The notes under the pieces are model-generated. The model searched no databases. It was not told the DNA's origin and was given only the letters and a program-made list of their open reading frames with translations. DNA of 64,000 nucleotides from Singulisphaera sp045290345. GTDB taxonomy: Bacteria; Planctomycetota; Planctomycetia; Isosphaerales; Isosphaeraceae. The translations under genes were made by a program, and so were the position numbers. Of this stretch, positions 52,246-60,506 are shown piece after piece (positions within the stretch are counted from its first letter, which is position 1; the number at the start of each line of letters is the position of its first letter). The stretch spans positions 3,596,001 to 3,660,000 of the forward strand of contig NZ_CP155447.1 in NCBI RefSeq assembly GCF_045290345.1. The letters run 5' to 3'.

Positions 52246-53828
52246 ACTCGTCTCGGACTCCGGCCCACGCTCATACCCATGCCCCCGCCCCTCCCCACGT
52301 CCTGATCGTCGGTGGCGGCCTCGCGGGCCTTGCGGCGGCAACAGCCCTGGCTGGCCACGACGTCAGGATCAGCGTGATCGAGAGCCGTCCCCGGCTTGGC
52401 GGCCGGGCGAGCTCGTTCATCGACCCGGCGACCGGCGAGTCGGTCGATAACTGTCAGCACGTCAGCATGACCTGCTGTACGAACCTGGCCGACTTTTGCC
52501 GACGTGTCAATATTCATGACCTTTTTCGGCGTGAGGAGAGGATCGTCTTCCTCAGTCCCGAGGGGCGAACCTCGACACTTCGCGCCGGCTTCTTACCCGC
52601 CCCACTTCATCTTGCCGGGAGCTTTCTACGGGCCAATTACCTGCGTTGGAGCGAGAAGTTACGGGTTGCGTATGGCCTGGCCTGTCTCCGCTCGGCCCGC
52701 GATGATCGACCCGGCGAGTCCTTTGCCGACTGGCTCCTCAGGCATGGCCAGACCATACGGACGATCAACCTCTACTGGGCGACCGTGTTGGTCTCCGCGC
52801 TCAATGAGCGGCTCGAGCAGATGGATGTGGGCCACGCCCGCAAAGTGTTCATCGACGGCTTCCTCCGCAATCGCGAAGGCTTCCGGATGGAGATTCCGCT
52901 CGTCCCGCTCGGCGAACTCTACGGAACACGGCTGGAAACCTGGCTTCGAGAGCATGACGTCGCCGTTCGATTGACGACCGGCGTGCGCACGGTGAAAATG
53001 GATCTTGAAGGGGAGATCCGTGGCGTGGTCCTCCGCTCGGGAGAGACGATTGACGCCGACTTCGTCGTCATGGCCGTCCCATTCGATCGGGTTCGGGCTC
53101 TCCTGCCGGAAAACGTCCAGGCGAAGGTTCCGGCGCTCGCATCCGTCGATGTTCTTCAGGCGTCTCCCATCACGGGGGTCCACCTCTGGTTCGACCGTTC
53201 GGTCTGCCCCTACGACCATGTGGTGACCGTCGGCCGTTTGATTCAATGGGTATTTAACCACACGGCCATTCAAGGTCGTTCCGCGGCAGGGCAAGGGGGA
53301 GAGTACCTGCAGTTGGTGATCAGCGCCTCGTACGATCTGCTGGCCCTCGATAAGACCGCGATCCTCGACGCCGTCATGGCGGAGCTTGCCGAGATCTGGC
53401 CGGCGACCCGAGAGGCGAACTTGGTCCGCTCCTGGGTGGTGACCGAACATGGGGCCACGTTCGCGGTCAGGCCGGGCGTCGAGGCCCATCGGCCCACGCA
53501 ACGGACCCCCATCGACGGACTCTTTCTGGCGGGTGACTGGACCGACACCGGCTGGCCGGCCACGATGGAAGGTGCGGTCCGAAGCGGCTACCGAGCCGCC
53601 GAAGGAATTCTTGAGGATCTGGGACGTCCGGTTCCACTCCTCTGTCCCGAGCTCCCGACCGAACCCCTGGCCGGTTGGTTGCTGGGGGCCGACGCGGATC
53701 AGGGGCGGAACGAGCGTTCGGGAGTTCGGAATCGACCATCCTCGTCCCGAGTCGGCAATCCCCCGGCCCGCACCTTGGGAAATGGAGGACCGGCGGGGAG
53801 TGCTCGACCTGGAACGAAGAACGACTGA
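52239..53828 (+). CDS. hpnE: Hydroxysqualene dehydroxylase HpnE
   Basis: The 529-residue amine-oxidase/phytoene-desaturase-type flavoprotein has the dinucleotide motif VLIVGGGLAGLAAATALAG, then IESRPRLGGRASSF and CQHVSMTCCTNLADF. The C-terminal FAD segment is GLFLAGDWTDTGWPATMEGAV. HpnE reduces hydroxysqualene to squalene. Start is GTG at 52239, overlapping hpnD by 7 nt. The last 60 residues are a low-complexity extension. No squalene-hopene cyclase is in the window. Confidence 0.92.
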   Translation: MLNSSRTPAHAHTHAPAPPHVLIVGGGLAGLAAATALAGHDVRISVIESRPRLGGRASSFIDPATGESVDNCQHVSMTCCTNLADFCRRVNIHDLFRREERIVFLSPEGRTSTLRAGFLPAPLHLAGSFLRANYLRWSEKLRVAYGLACLRSARDDRPGESFADWLLRHGQTIRTINLYWATVLVSALNERLEQMDVGHARKVFIDGFLRNREGFRMEIPLVPLGELYGTRLETWLREHDVAVRLTTGVRTVKMDLEGEIRGVVLRSGETIDADFVVMAVPFDRVRALLPENVQAKVPALASVDVLQASPITGVHLWFDRSVCPYDHVVTVGRLIQWVFNHTAIQGRSAAGQGGEYLQLVISASYDLLALDKTAILDAVMAELAEIWPATREANLVRSWVVTEHGATFAVRPGVEAHRPTQRTPIDGLFLAGDWTDTGWPATMEGAVRSGYRAAEGILEDLGRPVPLLCPELPTEPLAGWLLGADADQGRNERSGVRNRPSSSRVGNPPARTLGNGGPAGSARPGTKND

Positions 53829-53930
53829 CGTGGCAGTCACTCGTTCATTCGAGGTATGCTGAAGTCCCTGCCGTCGGGCGAGTCTCTGGAACGCAGGCCG
53901 GTGAGGAACAGGGAGGGAGGGCCGGTAGCA

Positions 53931-54323
53931 ATGGGAGTGAACATCGTCCTGGCTGATGATGAACCCGATCTCAGAGCGGTCTACTCCACCTGTCTTCGTG
54001 CCGCCGGGCATGAGGTCTGGGAGGCGTGCGACGGGGAGGAAGCGATCGTTCTGGTGGTGGACCGGAAGCCGGCTCTCCTGATCCTCGACGTCTGGATGCC
54101 CAAGCTGAATGGTTTCGAGGTGCTCGAACGGTTGCGGGATGAAACCGAGACCGCCAATCTCAAGGTTGTGATGCTCTCGAACCTCGGCGATTCGGATACT
54201 CGGCTCGAGGGCTACTCGGTCGGGGTGACGGATTACTGGGTGAAGGGACTTTCGCTCACCGATCTTCAGGAACGCGTCGAGCGGATCCTTGCTGACATGG
54301 AACTCACGACCGACCCAGGCTGA
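53931..54323 (+). CDS. Single-domain response regulator
   Basis: The 130-residue receiver domain has the acidic pair in VLADDEPD, the phospho-acceptor Asp in LLILDVWMP, the switch Ser in VVMLSNLG and the Lys in YWVKG. It has no output domain, so it should act by protein contact (CheY/Spo0F-like). No histidine kinase gene is near. The ATG at 53931 follows a GGGAGGGAGGG tract and removes a 25-residue unconserved extension. folC starts 28 bp downstream. Confidence 0.88.
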   Translation: MGVNIVLADDEPDLRAVYSTCLRAAGHEVWEACDGEEAIVLVVDRKPALLILDVWMPKLNGFEVLERLRDETETANLKVVMLSNLGDSDTRLEGYSVGVTDYWVKGLSLTDLQERVERILADMELTTDPG

Positions 54324-54351
54324 GAAGGGGGAGGCGATCCGCCGTCCCGAC

Positions 54352-55740
54352 ATGAACGTCGACTATCAAGATCGTCTCGACTTCCTTTATGGCCGACTCA
54401 ATTACGAGTGGCTGGGTATGCCGAAGCTCACCGAAGAGCTTCGCCTCGGGCGGATGCGTAAGCTGCTCCGGCTCCTCGGTGACCCACACGAATCGCTCCG
54501 GATCATCCACGTCGCGGGGACCAAGGGGAAAGGGTCAACCTCGGTGATGATCGCCGCGGCGCTCTCGGCCTCCGGTCTGCGCACGGGCCTCTTCTGTTCG
54601 CCTCACCTTCATCGCCTGGAAGAGCGATTCAGTGTCGACGGCGTGGAGGCGACCCCCGACGAATTGGTCGCGCTGACCGATGCGGTCCGCCCTGCCGTCG
54701 AGACACTCGACGCCTTCTGTGCCGATAGCCGGTATCGCGGACCCACCTTCTTCGAAATCACGACCGCGATGGGCCTGCTCCACTTCCAGAGAAAAGCGGC
54801 CGGAGCGGTTGTCCTCGAAGTCGGGATGGGGGGACGGCTCGACTCGACGAATGTAGTGCATCCCGAACTCGCGGTGATCACGACGATCTCGTTCGACCAC
54901 ACCCGGCAGCTTGGCTCGACCCTTGGCGCCATCGCCACGGAAAAAGCGGGGATCTTGAAACGCGACTGCCCCGCGATCAGTGGCGTCATCGAGCCGGAAG
55001 CCCGCGACGCGATTCGCCACGTCGCGGGTCAACGACGCTGCATGCTCCGCGAACTCGATTGTGACTTCCGGTACCAGTACATCCGACCGGAGACTCCGCT
55101 GACTCGTCCTGTCGCGGGCAAGGTTCATGTGAATACCTGGCGAACCGACTGGGGTGAGATCGAGCTTCCCCTTCTGGGACCCCACCAGGCGGGCAACGTC
55201 GCCGTGGCCTTGGCCAGCCTCGACGCGCTGGCCGAACGGGGATGGAACGTCGGCAGAGATGCGGTGGTCCGCGGCTTCGCGTCGTTGCGTTGGCCCGCGC
55301 GGGTGGAAGTGCTCGGCGAAGCTCCCTGGCTGGTTGTCGATAGCTCGCACAATGTCGCGTCCGCCGAGGCGCTGGCGTCGACCTTGCAAACCTGTTTTCC
55401 CGCCACGAGGCGCACCTTGATCTATGGCACAAGCCGAGACAAGGACATGCGTGGCCAGCTTCAGGTCCTCCTGCCTCTCTTCGATCAAGTTATCGCCACC
55501 CGTTACCTTGAGAATCCACGATCCGTGGCTCCCGAGGAGGTCGCGCGAACGATCGAGGAACTCGACGGTCGCGTGGCGATCGCAGCGGCCGACCCTGCCG
55601 AGGCCCTGGCCGAGGCGCGACGGCGGACCGGGCCCGACGGCCTGATCTGTGTGACCGGTTCGCTCTTCCTCGCCGCGGAGGCTCGGGCCTTGATCTTGAA
55701 TGAGGAATCCGCTCCGGCGGTGGGGCGGATCTTGGCCTGA
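54352..55740 (+). CDS. folC: Folylpolyglutamate synthase / dihydrofolate synthase
   Basis: The 462-residue Mur-ligase-family enzyme has the N-terminal YGRLNYEWLGMPKLTEELRL, the P-loop HVAGTKGKGSTSVM, FCSPHLHRLEERFSVDG, the second nucleotide site EVGMGGRLDSTNVV, and SFDHTRQLGSTLGAIATEKA. It adds glutamate to folates, and perhaps to dihydropteroate, in the cytoplasm. The domain order and length are normal. The ATG at 54352 is preferred over an upstream ATG at 54289 that overlaps the response regulator. Confidence 0.92.
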   Translation: MNVDYQDRLDFLYGRLNYEWLGMPKLTEELRLGRMRKLLRLLGDPHESLRIIHVAGTKGKGSTSVMIAAALSASGLRTGLFCSPHLHRLEERFSVDGVEATPDELVALTDAVRPAVETLDAFCADSRYRGPTFFEITTAMGLLHFQRKAAGAVVLEVGMGGRLDSTNVVHPELAVITTISFDHTRQLGSTLGAIATEKAGILKRDCPAISGVIEPEARDAIRHVAGQRRCMLRELDCDFRYQYIRPETPLTRPVAGKVHVNTWRTDWGEIELPLLGPHQAGNVAVALASLDALAERGWNVGRDAVVRGFASLRWPARVEVLGEAPWLVVDSSHNVASAEALASTLQTCFPATRRTLIYGTSRDKDMRGQLQVLLPLFDQVIATRYLENPRSVAPEEVARTIEELDGRVAIAAADPAEALAEARRRTGPDGLICVTGSLFLAAEARALILNEESAPAVGRILA

Positions 55741-55829
55741 GCGAATGCGTGTCTCTTCCGACCGTGGCAAGAAAATGACAGGGTGGGTCGTGACCACCTG
55801 ACAACCGTTGGCTTGGTAGAGGTGGTGCG

Positions 55830-56252
55830 ATGTCGGGTTGGGCTTGGCTGAGAATCGGCGCGATCTCGGGGTTTCTCTCGGTCGCCCTCGGGGCCTTTGG
55901 AGCCCACTCACTGCGCGATCGCCACAAGGTCGAGGAGAGCGACTCGTTTGCGCTGAGAACGACCAAGCTGCGAACGATGGAGAATTTTGAGACCGCCGCG
56001 CGCTACCAGATGTATCATGCGCTGGCCATCGGCGCCGTCGCGTTGCTGGCCATTCACGGGAAGACAGGCGGCGCTGTCACAGTGGCGGGCTGGGGGTTTC
56101 TGATCGGGACGATTCTCTTCTCGGGAAGCCTCTACGTGCTGGTGCTCACGGGCCAGCGGTGGCTCGGGGCGATCACTCCGCTCGGCGGTCTCGGCTTCCT
56201 CGTGGGCTGGTTGGCGCTGGCCGTGGCGGCCAGCAATCCCTCGCGACCTTGA
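55830..56252 (+). CDS. DUF423 membrane protein
   Basis: The 140-residue protein has four hydrophobic helices and the DUF423 (YwdK-like) pattern: IGAISGFLSVALGAFGAHSL, FETAARYQMYHALAIGAVAL, LIGTILFSGSLYVLVLTG, ITPLGGLGFLVGWLALAVAA. Function of the family is unknown. A charged insert after helix 1 (RDRHKVEESDSFALRTTKLR) is longer than in many members. It starts 89 bp after folC. Confidence 0.85.
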   Translation: MSGWAWLRIGAISGFLSVALGAFGAHSLRDRHKVEESDSFALRTTKLRTMENFETAARYQMYHALAIGAVALLAIHGKTGGAVTVAGWGFLIGTILFSGSLYVLVLTGQRWLGAITPLGGLGFLVGWLALAVAASNPSRP

Positions 56253-56332
56253 TGACAGGCCCCGTCGACCAGCCCTTGGTTTGATCGATCCGACGTTCGT
56301 TTCGATCCTCTCCTCACTTATTCGGGTCGGAC

Positions 56333-56932
56333 ATGTCTACTTATATTGTGACGGTCACGGCGGCCGATCGGGTTGGGATCGTCTATTCGGTGGCGGGGAC
56401 CCTGCGCGATCAAGGGGGAAATATCCTCGAGCTCAGCCAGACGGTGATGCGGGGCTGCTTCACCATCATTCTTGCGGTGGAGTTTCCTGGTCCGCGCACG
56501 CCGCATCAGCTTGCCGAGATCATCGCCGAGCGCGGTAAGCGGTTCGACCTGACGGTTGCGGTGATCGAGATGAAGGACGAGGCCCTGGAACCGCCGGTCC
56601 CCAACGGCGAGCGGTTCATTCTGACGGTCCTCGGAGGCGATGGGATCGGCAATATCCATGGGATCGCGGGCTGCCTCGCCGCGAATGGGGTGAACATCGT
56701 CGACCTGCACGCGCGGGTCGATGGTTCCCGGTTTTCGTTGATCATGGAGGCGTTTCTCCCCCCCGATCTCTCACCAGCGACCGTGCGGGCGGAACTCGAG
56801 CGGTTCGGCCGCGACCATGGGCTGGAAGCCTACGTGCAGCACGAAAACATATTTCTCGCCACCAGTGAACCGAGCCCCGTGCGAGTGGGGCCAGCCTGGA
56901 AATCGCAAGGAGACGCCGTTGCACCGCACTGA
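56333..56932 (+). CDS. Tandem ACT-domain protein (UPF0237/glycine-cleavage repressor-like)
   Basis: The 199-residue protein has two ACT domains: the first begins STYIVTVTAADRVGIVYSVA, the second GERFILTVLGGDGIGNIHGI. ACT domains sense amino acids. A UPF0237 ACT gene next to UPF0210 is a widely conserved pair of unknown function; here the version has two ACT domains. Its end overlaps the UPF0210 start by 14 nt, which implies translational coupling. Confidence 0.83.
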   Translation: MSTYIVTVTAADRVGIVYSVAGTLRDQGGNILELSQTVMRGCFTIILAVEFPGPRTPHQLAEIIAERGKRFDLTVAVIEMKDEALEPPVPNGERFILTVLGGDGIGNIHGIAGCLAANGVNIVDLHARVDGSRFSLIMEAFLPPDLSPATVRAELERFGRDHGLEAYVQHENIFLATSEPSPVRVGPAWKSQGDAVAPH

Positions 56933-58295
56933 GGACGTCCTGTCCACCCTCGGCATGATCCGTCAGCACAAGCTCGACGTGCGGACAGTGACCATGGGCA
57001 TCGACCTCCAACCTTGCGCCTCGCCCGACATCACGGTCCTTTGCGACCGGATTCGCCAGCGGCTGCTCCGGTTCGCAGGGCGGCTTCGCGCGGTCTGCCT
57101 TGAGGTTGAAGGCCGTTATGGTATTCCCATCGTCAATCGCCGGATCGCCGTGAGCCCCATCGCCGCGGTCGCCGCTGGGCATACGGCCGAGGGTTATCTC
57201 GCGGTGGCCCGGACGCTCGATGCGGTTGCCGCCGAAGTGGAGGTCGACCTCGTCGGTGGATTTACCGCGCTCGTTCAGAAGGGCTCGACCGATGGGGATC
57301 GCCGGCTGATCGAAGCGCTTCCCGAAGTCCTCTCGACCACCCAGCGCGTCTGTGCTTCGGTCAACGTCGGAACGACGGCGGCCGGGATCAACATGGATGC
57401 CATCCTGGCACTCGGGCATGTTCTCAAAGATACGGCCGAACGAACTCGCGATCATGATGGGTTCGGCTGTGCCAAGCTCGTGATTTTCGCCAACGCCCCG
57501 ACCGACAACCCCTTCATGGCCGGCGCCTTCCACGGGGTCGGTGAGCCTGACTGCGTAATCAACATCGGGGTCAGTGGTCCCGGTGTCGTCAAGGCGGGTA
57601 TCGAAGACTTGCTTGCTCATGCGTCAACGCGTTTGACCCTGGGTGAGATCGCCGAGGAAATCAAGAGCACGGCCTTCCGCGTCACGCGAGTCGGCGAGTT
57701 GATCGGTCGAGAGGTCGCCTCGCGACTCGGCGTCCCGTTCGGGATCGTCGACCTGTCCCTGGCGCCCACGCCGCAAGTCGGCGACAGTGTCGGGGAAATC
57801 CTCCAGGCGATGGGCGTCGTCCGGATCGGAGCGCCAGGCTCAACCGCGGCACTCGCCCTCCTGAACGACGCGGTCAAGAAGGGGGGGAGTTTCGCCTCCT
57901 CGTCGGTCGGCGGCCTCTCCGGCGCCTTCGTCGCCGTCAGCGAGGACTCTGCGTTGGCCAAGGCGGTCGAGGTAGGGGATCTGACCCTGGCCAAGCTCGA
58001 GGCGATGACGGCCGTCTGTTCGGTCGGACTCGACATGATTGCCGTCCCGGGCGACACCGATGCCGAGACCCTCGCCGCCCTGATTGCCGACGAGGTTGCC
58101 ATCGGTGTGATCAACCACAAAACGACCGCTGTCCGGGTGATTCCGGTCCCCGGCAAGGTCGCCGGAGAACGCGCGGTGTTCGGCGGCCTCTTCGGTGAGA
58201 TGGCGATCTTGCCGATTCACGCCGCTGGCGGAAGCACCGCGTTCGTCCGGCATGGCGGTCGGATCCCCGCGCCATTGTCGAGCCTGCGGAATTAG
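56919..58295 (+). CDS. UPF0210 (DUF711, PFL-like) family protein
   Basis: The 458-residue protein reads as UPF0210: MIRQHKLDVRTVTMGIDLQP, VNRRIAVSPIAAVAAGH, GFTALVQKGSTDGDRRLI, VNVGTTAAGINMDAI, FHGVGEPDCVINIGVSGPGV and the C-terminal FGGLFGEMAILPIH. The fold is related to the catalytic core of PFL-like proteins, but no activity is established. The start is taken as TTG at 56919 because AAGGAG lies 6 nt upstream and the resulting N-terminus fits the family; longer starts run through the ACT gene. Confidence 0.87.
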   Translation: MHRTEDVLSTLGMIRQHKLDVRTVTMGIDLQPCASPDITVLCDRIRQRLLRFAGRLRAVCLEVEGRYGIPIVNRRIAVSPIAAVAAGHTAEGYLAVARTLDAVAAEVEVDLVGGFTALVQKGSTDGDRRLIEALPEVLSTTQRVCASVNVGTTAAGINMDAILALGHVLKDTAERTRDHDGFGCAKLVIFANAPTDNPFMAGAFHGVGEPDCVINIGVSGPGVVKAGIEDLLAHASTRLTLGEIAEEIKSTAFRVTRVGELIGREVASRLGVPFGIVDLSLAPTPQVGDSVGEILQAMGVVRIGAPGSTAALALLNDAVKKGGSFASSSVGGLSGAFVAVSEDSALAKAVEVGDLTLAKLEAMTAVCSVGLDMIAVPGDTDAETLAALIADEVAIGVINHKTTAVRVIPVPGKVAGERAVFGGLFGEMAILPIHAAGGSTAFVRHGGRIPAPLSSLRN

Positions 58296-58310
58296 TGCCA
58301 GGGACCGCCT

Positions 58311-58332
58311 CCCCGGATCGTCGGATCCGGGG
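58311..58332 (+). terminator. Hairpin terminator after UPF0210
   Basis: CCCCGGAT (58311-58318) pairs perfectly with ATCCGGGG (58325-58332) around CGTCGG, 15 bp after the UPF0210 stop. GGCCTTCT follows; the T-tract is weak. Confidence 0.6.
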
Positions 58333-58344
58333 GGCCTTCTGATC

Positions 58345-58503
58345 TAGAGCGGTTTTCCTTTGCATTGCGCACAGCGGAGGAAAAAGGGGACTGGCTCCTG
58401 GCTCCTGGCTCCCGGCCCCTGAGCCCTTGAATCTCGCCGAACGCTTTGGAGGCCGGGTGCCTGTCCCCTTTTTCCGTGCGCTAGCCGGTCGGGAACCGCT
58501 CTA
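58345..58503. repeat. MITE-like palindromic element of about 160 bp
   Basis: TAGAGCGGTT (58345-58354) is the exact reverse complement of AACCGCTCTA (58494-58503). Inside, GGAAAAAGGGGAC-like sequence near 58378-58391 pairs with GTCCCCTTTTTCC near 58463-58475, and GCGCA near 58367 with TGCGC near 58477. The centre holds a short direct repeat of CTGGCTC. It has no ORF. The layout (terminal inverted repeats, inner complementary arms, no coding) fits a miniature transposable or REP-like element. Confidence 0.7.
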
Positions 58504-58570
58504 AGTAGCGTGTGTGCCCTGGCACGATCGACTGCCTTCTCACTCCGTTTCGGGGCACGCTGTGTTTGTC

Positions 58571-59005
58571 CTACGCCGCCAATGGATCGGCTGAAGGTTG
58601 AGACTGCCGGATGGGAACAAGGAACCGCAGACGAGGCTCCCGCAAGTAGAGCCCGCCCCAGATGATCGCACCGACGAGGCTGGGGAAGACCATTGGGAAG
58701 ACCGGCCCGCCCAGTCGAACGTGTGTCCAGGTCGCGCCCCCCAGATAGCCGGTGAGTAGGATCGCTCCCAGGATTGAGGTCTTTGGAATCCAATAGATCA
58801 GCGTGGCGGCGATCAAGACGATTCCCAATCCGGGGACCACTCGTTCGGGAATTTGCAGCTGATTCGATGCGTCGATGACAGGAGCCACCATGATCACTTT
58901 CATGGCGCCATCGAACAGCAAGAACAGGACTGCGAGACCCGTCAGGAATCGACCAGCGTAGCGCGCGGTTTTCGATATCGGCTCAGTTTCCGCATCGGAT
59001 CGCAT
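58571..59005 (-). CDS. DoxX-like membrane protein
   Basis: The 144-residue protein has four helices (GRFLTGLAVLFLLFDGAMKV, VPGLGIVLIAATLIYWIP, SILGAILLTGYLGGATWTHV, VFPSLVGAIIWGGLYL), as in the DoxX-like family. The precise role is unknown; relatives are linked to oxidative-stress or thiosulfate oxidation complexes. ACAGGAG stands before the ATG. It is the last gene of the ECF42 cluster on this strand, and DoxX genes often occur with YCII/DGPF genes. Confidence 0.82.
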   Translation of the reverse strand: MRSDAETEPISKTARYAGRFLTGLAVLFLLFDGAMKVIMVAPVIDASNQLQIPERVVPGLGIVLIAATLIYWIPKTSILGAILLTGYLGGATWTHVRLGGPVFPMVFPSLVGAIIWGGLYLREPRLRFLVPIRQSQPSADPLAA

Positions 59006-59057
59006 GAACGAACTCCTGTCAGATTCGACTCAAAACCTGAAATACAAGAAACCGAAA

Positions 59058-59417
59058 TCACGCATTCGGCGGCAGGCCGTCGAGTTCCATGACCGGTCGG
59101 ATCTCGACGGTACCCACGCGGGCTCCTGGGATTCGGCCGGCGATGCTGATCGCCTCGTCGAGATTCTCCGCGTCGATCAGGAAATAGCCGCCGAGTTGTT
59201 CACGTGTTTCCGCGAACGGCCCGTCAGTGATCAGCTGTTTCCCGTCACGAACGCGAATACTGGTCGCCGTCGCGGCCAGATGCAGGGGCGAGGCGCCGAG
59301 ATACTGGCCTTTGGCGTGGAGTTGTCGAGTCAACTCGATCGACTCGGCGTAGCAGCTTTCTCGCTCAGCCTCGGTCCACGCGTTCTCGTCGCCGTAAATG
59401 AGTAACATGTATTTCAT
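59058..59417 (-). CDS. YCII/DGPF-domain protein
   Basis: The 119-residue protein starts MKYMLLIYGDENAW and carries the namesake motif DGPFAETREQLGGYFLID, with the downstream SIAGRIPGARVGTVEIRP strand-helix. This is the DGPF subgroup of YCII-related ferredoxin-like proteins, the usual partners of ECF42 sigma factors. An activity is not known. The ATG at 59417 is chosen because the family begins there. It is 38 bp after the DUF1579 stop. Confidence 0.86.
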   Translation of the reverse strand: MKYMLLIYGDENAWTEAERESCYAESIELTRQLHAKGQYLGASPLHLAATATSIRVRDGKQLITDGPFAETREQLGGYFLIDAENLDEAISIAGRIPGARVGTVEIRPVMELDGLPPNA

Positions 59418-59455
59418 AGTCGAATTCCCGAACGGTGGCATCCGGATTTCGTGAA

Positions 59456-59935
59456 TCACGGCTTGCGACGGTAATGGACGGTCATGAACTGAGTCCAGGT
59501 GCCGTCTTCGCCCAAAACTTGCGACGTCAAGATCCGGTGGTTGTCGTCGACGAACTCGATGCGGTCCTTATACTTTGCCGTTTTCTTGCCGGTGAAGTCG
59601 GGGCCATCGGCGTCGAGCGTGAGCACCTTTTCCGCGGCGTCGAGCGATCCATTGTAGATCCAGAGATACGACATCATCGAGGCAATGAACGTCCCCACAT
59701 AGCGTTGTTGCTGCGGATCATAGCCGATCGTCATGATCGACTTCGCGGATTCGCCGCCCGGCATCTGGCCCTCACCTTCGGCGACGATCCAGAGCCCGCC
59801 AATCGAGCGGACGAAATCGACTCCTTTCGTCTTCATCAACGGCTGATCCGGCCCCATGCTGCATTCGGATTCGCTCGTCCACTCGCCAACGAACTTGTCG
59901 AGCCAGTTGTGCTCTTTCTGAGGTCCTGGGAACAT
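59456..59935 (-). CDS. DUF1579 family protein
   Basis: The 159-residue protein has PQKEHNWLDKFVGEWTSESE, DFVRSIGGLWIVAEGEGQMP, MTIGYDPQQQRYVGTFIASM and the terminal TQFMTVHYRRKP, all typical of DUF1579. It is probably a lipocalin-like beta barrel of unknown ligand. The ATG at 59935 fits the family start; an upstream in-frame start would add 36 odd residues. It lies between two YCII genes in the ECF42 cluster. Confidence 0.84.
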   Translation of the reverse strand: MFPGPQKEHNWLDKFVGEWTSESECSMGPDQPLMKTKGVDFVRSIGGLWIVAEGEGQMPGGESAKSIMTIGYDPQQQRYVGTFIASMMSYLWIYNGSLDAAEKVLTLDADGPDFTGKKTAKYKDRIEFVDDNHRILTSQVLGEDGTWTQFMTVHYRRKP

Positions 59936-60039
59936 CGATTTCTCGCTTTTTGTGATGTGGGTGAAACGAATCTGAACGTGTGGAATTGCGATTGATGGCA
60001 TCAGAAAACGGAAAATTCGGCTCGATTTCGAGGCTGGGC

Positions 60040-60417
60040 TCACCGCTTTTCGGCGGAGACTAGCGCGTTGATTTCCTCATCGGCAGCGCGAATTTCAAAA
60101 GTCCCGTGGCGGACTCCTGGATGCTTGGACATCAACTGGATCGCATGGTTCAAGTCTCTTGCCTCAAGGAAAAGGATGCCTCCGAGCTGTTCCTTCGTCT
60201 CGGCAAACGGTCCGTCGGTGACCATGACTTTTCCGTCCTGGAACCGCAACGTGGCCCCGTTCCGGACACTCTGGAGCGCTTCGCCGCCGAGAAAGTGTCC
60301 GCCTCGGCGAAGCTCGTCGTCGTAGGCAAGGCAATCCTCCATGAAGGAGGCTTGCTCGGTCTTCGACAACACGTCCCACTTCGATTCGTCCAGGTATCCC
60401 AGGCAAATAAATCGCAT
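60040..60417 (-). CDS. YCII/DGPF-domain protein, second copy
   Basis: The 125-residue protein starts MRFICLGYLDESKWDVL and has DGPFAETKEQLGGILFLEARD, then KHPGVRHGTFEIRAADE. It is a paralogue of the copy at 59058. GGAGGGAACG precedes the ATG. It is the first structural gene after the sigma-factor gene, and a predicted ECF42-type promoter lies 46-72 bp upstream. Confidence 0.87.
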   Translation of the reverse strand: MRFICLGYLDESKWDVLSKTEQASFMEDCLAYDDELRRGGHFLGGEALQSVRNGATLRFQDGKVMVTDGPFAETKEQLGGILFLEARDLNHAIQLMSKHPGVRHGTFEIRAADEEINALVSAEKR

Positions 60418-60462
60418 CGTTCCCTCCAGAATCAGGAGTGCAATGGCTTCGATTGCCGAGTA

Positions 60463-60489
60463 GTCGTTCGGCGCGGTGGCGAATCGACA
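60463..60489 (-). promoter_or_regulatory. Predicted ECF42-dependent promoter
   Basis: On the minus strand TGTCGA (60489-60484) and CGAC (60466-60463) are 17 bases apart, upstream of the first YCII gene. This agrees with the TGTCGA/CGAC-like elements I recall for ECF42 promoters. It lies between the sigma-factor stop and its presumed target genes. Confidence 0.5.
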
Positions 60490-60506
60490 AGGGGCCAAGA
60501 CTTTTT

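Noticed and set aside
52659..54353. 564-codon open frame on the minus strand
   Set aside because: It is antisense to hpnE and the response regulator, both of which carry unambiguous motifs.
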